Source: Kineosporiaceae bacterium
GTDB taxonomy: Bacteria > Actinomycetota > Actinomycetes > Actinomycetales > Kineosporiaceae
Assembly: GCA_016713225.1 (NCBI GenBank)
Contig: JADJPO010000003.1
Span: 806,001-870,000 of the forward strand
Direction of reading: 5' to 3'
Length of the DNA stretch: 64,000 nt
This document shows positions 8,343-16,966 of the stretch, in pieces; position 1 is the first letter of the stretch, and each line of letters opens with the position of its first letter. Below the pieces are notes generated by a model. It ran no database searches. It was not told the DNA's origin and saw only the letters and a list, made by a program, of their open reading frames with translations. A program made the position numbers and the translations under genes.

Positions 8343-9239
8343 GTGGCCGTGATGACGCCGCGGCGTGCCAGCAAGAACCCCGACGGGCGGATGCCGCTTC
8401 GGGAACATCTGGCCGAGCTGCGCCGACGACTGCTGTACTCGGCGATCGCCATCGCCCTCGGCGCCCTGGGCGGCTGGTTCGTCTATCCGCGGTTGTTCCA
8501 GGCGGTGCAGCAGCCCTTGCTCACCATCGCCCGCGAGCGGGGCATCAAAGCCAACATCAACTTCGCGGACTTGATGGGCGCCTTCAACCTCCATCTGTCC
8601 ATGTCGATGTACCTGGGCATCCTGCTCGCCAGCCCGGTGTGGCTCTACCAGCTGTGGGCGTTCATCGTCCCGGGCCTGACCCGGCGCGAGAAGCGCCACG
8701 CCATGGCCTTCTCGGCCGTCGGCGCCCCGCTGTTCGCCGCCGGAATCTGGATCGGCTGGTTGGTGCTGCCGAACGCGGTGACGTTCTTCGCCGAGTTCGC
8801 CGAGCCGGGCACCTCGCTGTTGCCGAGCGCGGAGAAGTACTTCGCCTTCGTCACCCGGCTGTTGCTCGCGTTCGGCCTGGCGTTCTTGTTGCCGCTGTTC
8901 CTGGTGGCGTTGAACCTGGCCGGCCTGGTGAGTGCGGCAGCCATGGCCCGCAGCTGGCGCATCGCGGTGTTCCTGGTGTTCCTGTTCGCGGCGATCGCCT
9001 CGCCGACCCCGGATGCCGGTTCGATGCTGGCGTTGGCGCTGCCCATGTGTGGCCTGTACGCGATCGCGGTCGGATTCTCGGCACTGGTGGATCGCCGACG
9101 TGCCAAACGCGCCGCCTTCGCGAACCTGTCGGACGACGAGACCAGCGACCTCGACGCCCCGACACCGATCGAGGACCCGACCCCGATCGACGACCCGGTG
9201 CCTCCGCACGACTCGGCACGCTTCGACGACGCCACCTGA
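8343..9239 (+). CDS. tatC: Sec-independent translocase subunit TatC
   Basis: A 298-residue integral membrane protein with six predicted membrane spans. It is the twin-arginine signal receptor of the Tat complex. Family marks are MPLREHLAELRRRLL at the cytoplasmic N-terminus, FAEFAEPGT in the periplasmic-side loop region, and AAIASPTPDAGSMLALALPM before the last span. The acidic C-terminal tail carries an imperfect repeat (TPIEDPTPIDDPVPP) beyond the conserved domain. GTG at 8343 is used; an in-frame ATG at 8352 is equally possible. It is co-directional with tatA and very close to the lipid kinase gene that follows. Confidence 0.95.
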   Translation: MAVMTPRRASKNPDGRMPLREHLAELRRRLLYSAIAIALGALGGWFVYPRLFQAVQQPLLTIARERGIKANINFADLMGAFNLHLSMSMYLGILLASPVWLYQLWAFIVPGLTRREKRHAMAFSAVGAPLFAAGIWIGWLVLPNAVTFFAEFAEPGTSLLPSAEKYFAFVTRLLLAFGLAFLLPLFLVALNLAGLVSAAAMARSWRIAVFLVFLFAAIASPTPDAGSMLALALPMCGLYAIAVGFSALVDRRRAKRAAFANLSDDETSDLDAPTPIEDPTPIDDPVPPHDSARFDDAT

Positions 9240-9241
9240 GG

Positions 9242-10174
9242 ATGACGCCGATCTCGGTTGTCGTCGCGGTGAACCCGACGGCCGGTGGTGGTCGCGGCGC
9301 TGCAGCCGCCGTGGACGGCGTGGCCGTGCTGCAGGGCGGCGATGCCCGGACGGACGCCCGGATCCGGGCCGAGGTCCTCGTCGCCGACGACGCCCATACC
9401 CTGCGAGAGCGCGTCCGTGGAGCGCTCGAGGCCGGCGCCGACGCCTTGGTCGTGGTCGGCGGGGACGGCATGGTCCACCTGGGCGTCAATCTCGTGGCCG
9501 GCACCACCACGCCGCTGGGCATCGTCGCGGTGGGCACCGGCAACGACAACGCCCGCGAGCTCGGTCTGCCGGTGGGTGATCCGACGGCGGCCGCACGCGT
9601 CGTCCGCGATGCGCTGATCGGCGACCATCGCCGGGCGGTGGACGCCGCCCGCTGGCAGGACGACACCGGGGCCTCCGGCTGGTTCAGCGGAGTGCTCAGT
9701 GCCGGGTTCGACAGCATCGTCAACGAACGCGCCAACGGCTGGTCGTGGCCCCGGGGCAGGCTGCGCTACGACTTGGCGATCGTGCGCGAACTGCCGGTGT
9801 TCCACGCCCGGGGGTACACGATCGAGGTGGACGGCGTGCGCCGGACCACCGGCGCCGTCCTGGTGGCCGTCGGCAACGGCCCCGCCTATGGCGGCGGCAT
9901 GCGGATCTGTCACGGCGCGGCGATGGACGACGGCCTGCTCGACCTGGTGATCGCCGGGCCGATGCCCCGCCGAGCGCTGATCCGGTTGTTCCCCAAGGTG
10001 TTCCGCGGCGAGCACCTGGGCCACCCGGCGGTGACGCTGACCCGTGCCCGCACGGTGAGGATCGAGGCACCGGGCATCGTGGGGTACGCGGACGGCGAGC
10101 GGCTCGCTCCGCTGCCGATGAGCTGCGAGGTCGTCCCCAGCGCGCTGCGGCTGCTGGCGGCACCGACCGGGTGA
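9242..10174 (+). CDS. Diacylglycerol/lipid kinase family protein
   Basis: A 310-residue member of the DagK/LCB5 catalytic family, which phosphorylates lipid alcohols such as diacylglycerol. Motifs are VNPTAGGGRG near the start, VVGGDGMVHLGVN near residue 80 (the GGDG nucleotide-binding signature), VGTGNDNARELG, SAGFDSIVNERAN, and a C-terminal DG-rich domain (VGYADGERL). The ATG at 9242 lies two bases after the tatC stop, so it is probably in the same transcript. The actual lipid substrate cannot be decided; in actinobacteria such enzymes may act on diacylglycerol or on other lipid alcohols. Confidence 0.92.
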   Translation: MTPISVVVAVNPTAGGGRGAAAAVDGVAVLQGGDARTDARIRAEVLVADDAHTLRERVRGALEAGADALVVVGGDGMVHLGVNLVAGTTTPLGIVAVGTGNDNARELGLPVGDPTAAARVVRDALIGDHRRAVDAARWQDDTGASGWFSGVLSAGFDSIVNERANGWSWPRGRLRYDLAIVRELPVFHARGYTIEVDGVRRTTGAVLVAVGNGPAYGGGMRICHGAAMDDGLLDLVIAGPMPRRALIRLFPKVFRGEHLGHPAVTLTRARTVRIEAPGIVGYADGERLAPLPMSCEVVPSALRLLAAPTG

Positions 10175-10196
10175 CCCACCGGGCGGGAGATCTCGA

Positions 10197-10202
10197 TAAC
10201 GT
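10197..10202 (+). promoter_or_regulatory. helY -10 element (leaderless)
   Basis: TAACGT lies seven bases before the GTG at 10210, matching the spacing seen at many other starts in this window. Confidence 0.4.
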
Positions 10203-10209
10203 GGGGGGC

Positions 10210-12963
10210 GTGTCCAGCAACCGGCTCGAAGGCTTCGCGGCCGGGTACGACTTCGTCCTGGACGATTTCCAGCTGCGGGCGTGCCGGGCGCTCGAGGGCG
10301 GGCGCGGCGTCCTGGTGGCGGCACCGACCGGGTCAGGCAAGACCGTGGTGGGGGAGTTCGCCGTCCATCTGGCCCTCGCCGAGGGCCGAAAAGCCTTCTA
10401 CACCACGCCGATCAAGGCACTGTCGAATCAGAAGTACGCCGATCTGGTGGCCCGGCACGGCGCCGGTCGGGTCGGGTTGCTGACCGGCGACACAGCGGTC
10501 AACAGTGAGGCGCCGGTGGTCGTGATGACCACCGAGGTGCTGCGCAACATGCTGTACGCCGACTCACCGACCCTGGCCGGCCTCGGCTATGTCGTGATGG
10601 ACGAGGTGCACTACCTGGCCGACCGGTTCCGCGGCCCGGTGTGGGAAGAGGTGATCATCCACCTGCCGCAGCAGGTACAGATCGCCTCGCTGTCGGCGAC
10701 GGTCAGCAACGCCGAGGAGTTCGGTGCCTGGCTCGCCGAGGTCCGCGGGGACACCGACGTCGTGGTCTGGGAGCACCGGCCCGTGCCGTTGTGGCAGCAC
10801 GTCCTGACCGCGGGCGGCATCGTCGACCTGTTCGCCGAGGCCCATGACGGTCAGCCCGGAGCCCACGCCGGGGGCGGCGAGCCACGGGTGAACCCCGAGC
10901 TGCGCGAGACCTATCGTCGCCAGACCCGTCCCGGTGGCCGCGCGCGCGGGCGGGGGCCGGGATCGCGGGGGCCGCGGCGTCGTCCGCCGGCACGCCCCGA
11001 GGTGATCGCGATGCTCGATCGGGCGGGCCTGCTACCGGCGATCACCTTCGTGTTCAGCCGGGCCGGGTGCGAGGCGGCAGTGGAACAGTGCCTGGCCGGT
11101 GGGCTGCGGCTGACCACGGCCGCCGAGCGGGACGAGATCTCGCGCATCGTCGCCGAGGGCACGACCGAGATCCCGGAGGCCGACCGCGCCGTCCTGGGGT
11201 ATCGCACCTGGCTCGAGGCGCTCCAACGCGGGATCGCCGCACACCATGCCGGGCTGCTGCCCACCTTCAAGGAGGTGGTCGAGCAGTTGTTCGCCGCGGG
11301 GCTGGTCAAGGTGGTCTTCGCCACCGAGACCCTGGCGCTGGGCATCAACATGCCGGCCCGCACCGTGGTGCTCGAGAAGCTGATCAAGTGGAACGGTGAG
11401 ACCCACGCCGACATCACGCCCGCCGAGTACACCCAACTCACCGGACGCGCCGGACGACGCGGGATCGACATCGAGGGCCACGCGGTGGTGCTGTGGCACG
11501 AAGGGCTCGACCCGCATGCCCTGGCTGGGTTGGCCTCGACCCGCACCTACCCGCTGCGATCCAGCTTCCGGCCGACGTACAACATGGCGGTCAACCTGGT
11601 CGCCCAGGTGGGTCGCGAGCGGGCGCGACAGATCCTCGAGACCTCGTTCGCCCAGTACCAGGCCGACCAGGGTGTGGTCGGGCTGGCCCGTCAGTTGCGG
11701 CGTCAGGAGGAGGCACTCGCCGGGTACACCGAGGCGATGACCTGTCACCTGGGTGACTTCGCGGAGTACATGGCGCTGCGCCGCCGGATCGGGCGACTGG
11801 AGGCCGAGTCGTCCCGGGCCGCCGCCGCCGGACGCCGGTTGGATGCCATCGCCTCGCTGGAACAGTTGCGACGCGGGGACGTGATCCGCATCGGGGCCGG
11901 ACGCCGCGCCGCCTGGGCGGTGGTGGTCGAGACCAACGGCAGTTCCGATGCCGACGGTCCGCGACCGACCGTGGTCACCGACGGGCACCGGCTGCGGCGG
12001 GTCGGCCTGGCCGATGTGCCCCACGGCGTCGAGCCGGTGACCAGGATGTCGTTGCCCAAGACCTTCGATGCGCGGAGCCCGCATGCCCGGCGCGACCTGG
12101 CGTCGAGTCTGCGGACCGTGCTGACCACGCACGATCTGCCGGGATCCCGCGGAGCCGGCCGCGGCAACGGCCGCTCGTCGGACGACGACGCGGCCGACCA
12201 GACGCTGGAGAAGGTCAGCCGGCTGCGGGCGGCGCTGCGCGCTCACCCGTGCCACGGATGCGCCGAACGCGAGGACCATGCGCGGTGGGCCGAGCGTCAT
12301 CACAAGCTGCAGCGCGACACCGAGACGCTACGGCGTCGGATCGACGGGCGGACCAACACCATTGCCCGGGTGTTCGACCGGGTCTGCGACCTGCTCACCG
12401 AACGCGGGTACCTGGCGACCGGGACGACGGGCGAGCTGGAGATCACGACGGCCGGTCGACTGCTGCGCCGGATCTACACCGAGTCCGACTTGCTGGTGGC
12501 CGAGTGCCTGCGGGCCGGGCTCTGGTCGGGGCTGGACGGGCCGGGCTTGGCCGCCTGCGTCAGCGCCGTGGTGTTCGAGTCGCGCGGCGAGGGGCGGGAC
12601 GCCGACCCCCGGTTGCCCGCCGGCGCGGTCCGGACGGCGCTGCACGAGACCGTGCGGATCTGGTCGGAGCTGACCGACCAGGAGGAACTGCACCGACTCG
12701 ACACCACCCGCGAGGTCGACCTCAACCTGGCCTGGGCGGTGCACCGCTGGGCGAGTGGGCGAGGCTTGGCCGACGTACTCGGCAGCCAGCAGGCGGGGGA
12801 GCTGTCAGCGGGGGACTTCGTCCGGTGGTGCCGACAGATCATCGACCTGCTGGGACAGATCCAATCGACGGCGCGCGAGTCGGGGGATGACGCCCTGCGC
12901 CGCAGCGCGTCGGCGGCCATCGACGGTGTGCGTCGGGGTGTGGTCGCCAACTCCGTCGCCTGA
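10210..12963 (+). CDS. helY: DEVH-box RNA helicase, HelY/Mtr4-Ski2 type
   Basis: About 917 residues. Motif I is APTGSGKTVVGEFAVHL, motif Ia TTPIKALSNQK, motif II DEVH (VVMDEVHYLADRFRG), motif III SLSATVSN, and motif VI TGRAGRRGIDIEGHAV. A DSHCT-type helical domain ends the protein. The family is ATP-dependent 3'-5' RNA helicases related to eukaryotic exosome helicases and mycobacterial HelY. Between the two RecA domains, near residues 230-265, sits an Arg/Gly/Pro-rich insertion that is probably disordered and could bind RNA. Starts at 10171 and 10201 are possible in frame; 10210 is chosen from the -10 spacing and from homology, which begins at about LEGFAAGYDFVLDDFQ. Confidence 0.93.
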   Translation: MSSNRLEGFAAGYDFVLDDFQLRACRALEGGRGVLVAAPTGSGKTVVGEFAVHLALAEGRKAFYTTPIKALSNQKYADLVARHGAGRVGLLTGDTAVNSEAPVVVMTTEVLRNMLYADSPTLAGLGYVVMDEVHYLADRFRGPVWEEVIIHLPQQVQIASLSATVSNAEEFGAWLAEVRGDTDVVVWEHRPVPLWQHVLTAGGIVDLFAEAHDGQPGAHAGGGEPRVNPELRETYRRQTRPGGRARGRGPGSRGPRRRPPARPEVIAMLDRAGLLPAITFVFSRAGCEAAVEQCLAGGLRLTTAAERDEISRIVAEGTTEIPEADRAVLGYRTWLEALQRGIAAHHAGLLPTFKEVVEQLFAAGLVKVVFATETLALGINMPARTVVLEKLIKWNGETHADITPAEYTQLTGRAGRRGIDIEGHAVVLWHEGLDPHALAGLASTRTYPLRSSFRPTYNMAVNLVAQVGRERARQILETSFAQYQADQGVVGLARQLRRQEEALAGYTEAMTCHLGDFAEYMALRRRIGRLEAESSRAAAAGRRLDAIASLEQLRRGDVIRIGAGRRAAWAVVVETNGSSDADGPRPTVVTDGHRLRRVGLADVPHGVEPVTRMSLPKTFDARSPHARRDLASSLRTVLTTHDLPGSRGAGRGNGRSSDDDAADQTLEKVSRLRAALRAHPCHGCAEREDHARWAERHHKLQRDTETLRRRIDGRTNTIARVFDRVCDLLTERGYLATGTTGELEITTAGRLLRRIYTESDLLVAECLRAGLWSGLDGPGLAACVSAVVFESRGEGRDADPRLPAGAVRTALHETVRIWSELTDQEELHRLDTTREVDLNLAWAVHRWASGRGLADVLGSQQAGELSAGDFVRWCRQIIDLLGQIQSTARESGDDALRRSASAAIDGVRRGVVANSVA

Positions 12964-12970
12964 CCCCAGC

Positions 12971-13022
12971 GATTCTGTGTGGTCGAAGTCGGCGTATGGC
13001 ACCACTTTCGCCACACACAATC
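12971..13022. terminator. Imperfect inverted repeat between convergent genes
   Basis: Arms 12971-12989 and 13004-13022 pair at 15 of 19 positions around a 14-base loop. It lies between the 3' ends of helY and the exonuclease gene and may end transcription from both sides. There is no U-tract. Confidence 0.45.
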
Positions 13023-13028
13023 GGTGGC

Positions 13029-13985
13029 TCAGCCGCCCGCCAGTGCGGTGACCATGCGAACGATCGAGGAGTCCAGGTTCCACCGGGCGGCGAACGCCAC
13101 CAGCGCGTCGTGATCGGGCGGGGTGAGCGGCAGCGCGTCGTCCGGCATCGGCAGGTCGGCCTCGCGCACCACCTCGACCACGGTGGGTGCCACGTCGAGA
13201 TAGCCGGACGCCTCCAGCAAGCGGCGCCGGTTCGCGGGGGACAGGTCGCTGTCCGGCGAGGCCGCCGCTGCCCGCAAGGTGGGCAGATCCCGGTAGCGGG
13301 CGATCAGTGAGGCCGCGGTCTTCTCCCCGATACCCGGCACCCCCGGCAGTCCGTCGCTGGGATCACCGCGCAGGGCGGCCATCGCGGCATACCCGGCCCC
13401 GTCCGCGACGCCGTACTTCTCGGCCAGACGCGCCTGGTCGACCTCGTCCAGGTTGCGCACCCCCTTGCCGGTGTAGAGCACCCGCACCACTCCGGCGTCG
13501 TCGACGAGCTGGAACAGGTCGCGGTCGCCGGTGACCACGTCGACGTCAGCCGTCGCCCCGGCCGCGTGCGCCCGTCGCACCTCGCGAGTGGTCAGCGTGC
13601 CCATCACGTCATCGGCCTCGAGCCCCGCCCCGCCCAACCGGGCGATGCCGAGCACCTCGAGCGCCGCGGCGATGATCGGTACTTGGACGTCGAGTGCGTC
13701 AGGCGTGATCTCGACGTCCGGCCCGCCCGACGGCTGGACCGGCGCCAACCGGTGCGCCTTGTACGAGGGGATCGCCGCCACGCGGAACGCCGGGCGCCAG
13801 TCGTCATCCCAGCAGGCCACCAGCCGAACCGGACGCCGCCGCGTGATCAGCGTGGCGAGCATGTCCAGGAAGCCACGCACCGCGTTGACCGGCGTGCCGT
13901 CCGGGGCGGTGATCGATTCCTTGACCCCGAAGAAGGCCCGGAAATAGAGCGAGGCCGAATCGACCAGCATCAGGCGACCATTCAT
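13029..13985 (-). CDS. 5'-3' exonuclease (PolI N-terminal domain type)
   Basis: A 318-residue stand-alone 5'-3' exonuclease of the FEN/PIN-like family. The start MLVDSASLYFRAFFGVKESI carries the first metal aspartate; VACWDDDWRPAFR, GLEADDVMGTL and VVTGDRDLFQLV carry further acidic residues. The H3TH DNA-binding element is ALRGDPSDGLPGVPGIGEKTAASLI. Such enzymes remove RNA primers or flaps and may support repair alongside DNA polymerase I. The start diverges from an Lrp/AsnC gene across only 23 bases. TACGCT read on the minus strand six bases before the ATG suggests leaderless transcription. Confidence 0.94.
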   Translation of the reverse strand: MNGRLMLVDSASLYFRAFFGVKESITAPDGTPVNAVRGFLDMLATLITRRRPVRLVACWDDDWRPAFRVAAIPSYKAHRLAPVQPSGGPDVEITPDALDVQVPIIAAALEVLGIARLGGAGLEADDVMGTLTTREVRRAHAAGATADVDVVTGDRDLFQLVDDAGVVRVLYTGKGVRNLDEVDQARLAEKYGVADGAGYAAMAALRGDPSDGLPGVPGIGEKTAASLIARYRDLPTLRAAAASPDSDLSPANRRRLLEASGYLDVAPTVVEVVREADLPMPDDALPLTPPDHDALVAFAARWNLDSSIVRMVTALAGG

Positions 13986-13991
13986 CGGGGC

Positions 13992-14001
13992 AGCGTAGTC
14001 T
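13992..14001. promoter_or_regulatory. Overlapping divergent -10 elements
   Basis: TACGCT (minus strand, 13997-13992) serves the exonuclease and TAGTCT (plus strand, 13996-14001) serves the Lrp/AsnC gene. They overlap by two bases, so the two promoters should exclude each other. Confidence 0.5.
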
Positions 14002-14008
14002 TCGCGAC

Positions 14009-14467
14009 GTGGAAGAGATCGACCAGCAGATCGTGCACCTGCTGTCCCGAGATGGGCGGATGAGTTTCACCGACCTCGGCAAGGCGACAGGGCTGTCCAC
14101 GTCCGCCGTCCACCAGCGGGTGCGCCGGCTGGAGCAGCGCGGCGTCATCCGCGGCTACACCATCCTGGTGGACCCCGAATCGCTCGGCCTGCCGCTCACC
14201 GCGTTCGTCTCGGTCACCCCGCTCGACCCCGCCGCCCCGGACGACGTCCCGGAACGCCTGGCCGGCCTGCCGGAGATCGAGGCCTGCCACTCGGTGGCCG
14301 GGGCGGACAACTACATCCTCAAGGTGCGGGTGGCCACACCGGGGACCCTCGAGACCCTGTTGGCCCGCATCCGCGCCGTGGCCGGCGTCGCCACCAAGAC
14401 CACCGTCGTCCTGTCGACGCCCTTCGAGGGACGTCCGATCCCCACCGGCGAGGTATCCGAGGGCTGA
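14009..14467 (+). CDS. Lrp/AsnC family transcriptional regulator
   Basis: A 152-residue regulator with an N-terminal helix-turn-helix (EIDQQIVHLLSRDGRMSFTDLGKATGLSTSAVHQRVRRLEQ) and a C-terminal RAM ligand-binding domain (VAGADNYILKVRVATPGTLETLL). Members bind amino acids and form octamers that wrap DNA. A lysine-pathway cluster lies 5 kb away, but no evidence links the two. The GTG start lies seven bases after TAGTCT. The same short spacer drives the divergent exonuclease gene, so self-regulation would also affect that gene. Confidence 0.95.
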   Translation: MEEIDQQIVHLLSRDGRMSFTDLGKATGLSTSAVHQRVRRLEQRGVIRGYTILVDPESLGLPLTAFVSVTPLDPAAPDDVPERLAGLPEIEACHSVAGADNYILKVRVATPGTLETLLARIRAVAGVATKTTVVLSTPFEGRPIPTGEVSEG

Positions 14468-14491
14468 GCGGGCTCAAGCCGCCCGGGGTGC

Positions 14492-15679
14492 GTGACGACG
14501 TGCACCCACATGGAGTACACGGTCCCGCTGACCCGGCGTGAGGCCCGCCGGGCCGAACGCGAGGCCGCCGAGCGCGCCGGACAGATCGCCACGCCCGACG
14601 TCGTGGCGCTCGAGGAGGCGTGGCAGGCGACCTACGAGGCCGCCCAGGAGGCTGCCCGTCAGGCTGCCCGTCAGGCGGCCGCTCACGAGGCTGCGCAGCG
14701 CGCCGCCCATCAGGACGCCCAGCAGATGGCCGAGCTCAGCCGAACGCGCTCCGCGCCTGTCCCTCATCCCATTCCCCAGCCCATTCCCCAGCCCGTTCCC
14801 CAGCCCGCGACTCGCAGTGATTCCCGGTCTGCGCCGCGGCCCCGATCGGAGGCCATCCGTCGGGCGCCGGCAGAGCCCGAGGACGTCGCGCGCAGTCGCC
14901 ACCGCGGTCGGCTACGACACCGATCGCGCTCGATGATCCTGCTGATCCTGGTCACGGCAGTCGGCGCCAGCACCTGGGCGCTGCGCAGTGTGCTCTCCGA
15001 CGGCCCCGTCGACCCCCGTGATCTGGCAGCTCACGCACTGGCCGCCACCTGCCTGTCGGTGGCGGTGCTCTGGCACGGTGCTCAACTCCGCGCGGCCGAC
15101 CGCGCCTCCGCCGCGGCACTGCTGCCCTGGCTCACCGTCGCCCTGCCACTGGTCACCGACCTCGCCTGGACCGCACGCGACCTGAGCATGCTGGGCCTGA
15201 CACCGAACCGGTCCGAACTGCTCGCGATGGCCGCCCACCCCGGCTGGGTCGCCGCGGCCACCCTGCTCGCGGCGGACGGCGTCCGATCGACCTGGACCGA
15301 ACTCACCCGCACCCTCGCCGCCGTCACGCTCGGCGGCACCATGGTGATGATCGCTGTCCGGCCCGACCTGGCCGAGGCACTGCGCGGCTGGCAGCAGGCC
15401 CCACTGCGCACGGTCCTGGCGGCGAGCACGGTCAGTGCGGCCTTGATCGCGGCCTCCCAGTTGCCCACCGGATCACGGTGGCCACGAGCGCTGGGGTGTG
15501 CCCTGCCGGCCATGGCGCTGGCCATCCTGCCGACCCTGCTCACCGCCCCGGCCGCCCTCCAGCCGGAGCAGCGGTGGACCGTCGTGATCTACCCCCTGGG
15601 CTGCCTGGCGGCCGCCTCGCTCGCGGTCATGTTCGCCGCCCTGGGTGAGTTGGCCAGTCGCGCGGCCACCACAACTTGA
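14492..15679 (+). CDS. Multi-pass membrane protein with repetitive N-terminus, function unknown
   Basis: A 395-residue protein. The first 60 residues are a basic helix (PLTRREARRAEREAAERAG) and an Ala-rich amphipathic helix, followed by QAARQAA repeats. Then comes a Pro-Gln segment PIPQPIPQPVPQP encoded by three 12-bp repeats at 14771-14806. After a basic linker there are about eight hydrophobic segments with little polar loop, ending in an Ala/Thr tail. No enzyme motif is visible. The TRREARRAE start resembles other actinobacterial envelope proteins. The GTG at 14492 or the ATG at 14510 may be the start; neither has a good ribosome site. Confidence 0.7.
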   Translation: MTTCTHMEYTVPLTRREARRAEREAAERAGQIATPDVVALEEAWQATYEAAQEAARQAARQAAAHEAAQRAAHQDAQQMAELSRTRSAPVPHPIPQPIPQPVPQPATRSDSRSAPRPRSEAIRRAPAEPEDVARSRHRGRLRHRSRSMILLILVTAVGASTWALRSVLSDGPVDPRDLAAHALAATCLSVAVLWHGAQLRAADRASAAALLPWLTVALPLVTDLAWTARDLSMLGLTPNRSELLAMAAHPGWVAAATLLAADGVRSTWTELTRTLAAVTLGGTMVMIAVRPDLAEALRGWQQAPLRTVLAASTVSAALIAASQLPTGSRWPRALGCALPAMALAILPTLLTAPAALQPEQRWTVVIYPLGCLAAASLAVMFAALGELASRAATTT

Positions 15680-15814
15680 TCTCCTCTTTAGGGTTATTTC
15701 GGGGATCAGTGGGGCAAACCTCCGTTTCATGTGCAATGCGTCGCCGGGTCCGCGGCGCAGGACACAGGACGCCGCTCAGCGCGCCGTCCTCATGAACACG
15801 GAGGAGACAGTCAC

Positions 15815-16966
15815 GTGCGTATCGGAATGATCGCCGGACCATGGATTCCCGTTCCACCACCGCGCTACGGCGGCAGCGAGGCCGTCATCGACAACCTCGC
15901 CCGCGGGTTGCAGCTCGCCGGTCACGAGGTCGAGCTCTTCACCATCGGCAGCTCGACCTGCCCGGTGAGTCGATCCTGGCTGTTCGACGGGCCGGTCGAG
16001 CCCATCCAGGACAGCACCTACGAGAGCCTCCACGTCGAGGCGGCCTACCGTGCGCTGTCCGACGTCGACGTGATCCACGACCACACCGTGGTGGGTCCGC
16101 TGCTCGCCAGCCACCTCAGCCGGCCGGAGGTGCCCGTGGTCACCACCATGCACGGCCCGTTCGACGACAAGGCCCGCCGGCTCTACTCGCGCCTGCCCGG
16201 CCGCGCCCACCTCATCTGCATCTCCGGGCCCCAACGAGCCAGCGCACCCGAGATCCCGGTCACCGCGGTCATCCCGCACGGCATCGACACCACTCGGTAC
16301 CTGCCCGGCCCCGGGGGCGGCGGCTACCTGGTCTTCGTCGGCCGGATGAACCCGGACAAGGGCGTCCACCTGGCCATCGAGGTCGCCCGCAAGGCGGGCC
16401 TGCCGTTGACGGTGATGGTCAAGATGCGCGAGCCGAGCGAGCGGCAGTACTTCGCCGAGGTCGTCGAGCCGCTGCTGGGTGACGACATCACGCTGATGTT
16501 CGAGCCGGACGAGAACGTGCGCATCGACCTGGTCGGGCGCGCCGAGGCCCTGATCAACCCGATCGGCTGGCCGGAGCCGTTCGGCCTGGTGATGGCCGAG
16601 GCCTTGGCGTGCGGCACGCCGGTCATCGCCCGGCCACACGGTGCCGCGCGTCAGATCGTCGAACCCGGCCTCACCGGCTACCTGCACGACGAGGTGGCCG
16701 ACCTCGCCGAGGCAGTGGGACGGATCGACCGGATCGACCGGACGGCGTGCCGCCGCGCCGCCGAGGAACGGTTCAGCATGGCGCGGATGGTCGACGACCA
16801 CGTCCGCCTCTACGAGCGGCTGATCCGGTCCGCCACCGCCGACCGCCCCGCATCCACGGCCATCGCACCGATCGTGATCGACCGGCGCCGCACGGAGCGC
16901 CGCCGGATCAACGGCTGGACGGCGGGTCCGGCGGCGGCGGAGCTGTCTCGGCCAGTTGCACGATGA
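15815..16966 (+). CDS. Glycosyltransferase family 4 protein
   Basis: A 383-residue GT-B enzyme. The N-terminal domain starts RIGMIAGPWIPVPPPRYGGSE, with the glycine loop typical of GT4. The C-terminal nucleotide-sugar site has GGGYLVFVGRMNPDKG, then LINPIGWPEPFGLVMAEALACGTPVIA with the E-x7-E motif. No membrane segment is present. The GTG at 15815 follows GGAGGAGA, so the start is well supported. The last 59 bases overlap antisense with the 3' end of the debranching-type glycosidase gene on the other strand. This pairing suggests work on the same alpha-glucan or glycoside, but donor and acceptor are not known. Confidence 0.93.
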   Translation: MRIGMIAGPWIPVPPPRYGGSEAVIDNLARGLQLAGHEVELFTIGSSTCPVSRSWLFDGPVEPIQDSTYESLHVEAAYRALSDVDVIHDHTVVGPLLASHLSRPEVPVVTTMHGPFDDKARRLYSRLPGRAHLICISGPQRASAPEIPVTAVIPHGIDTTRYLPGPGGGGYLVFVGRMNPDKGVHLAIEVARKAGLPLTVMVKMREPSERQYFAEVVEPLLGDDITLMFEPDENVRIDLVGRAEALINPIGWPEPFGLVMAEALACGTPVIARPHGAARQIVEPGLTGYLHDEVADLAEAVGRIDRIDRTACRRAAEERFSMARMVDDHVRLYERLIRSATADRPASTAIAPIVIDRRRTERRRINGWTAGPAAAELSRPVAR

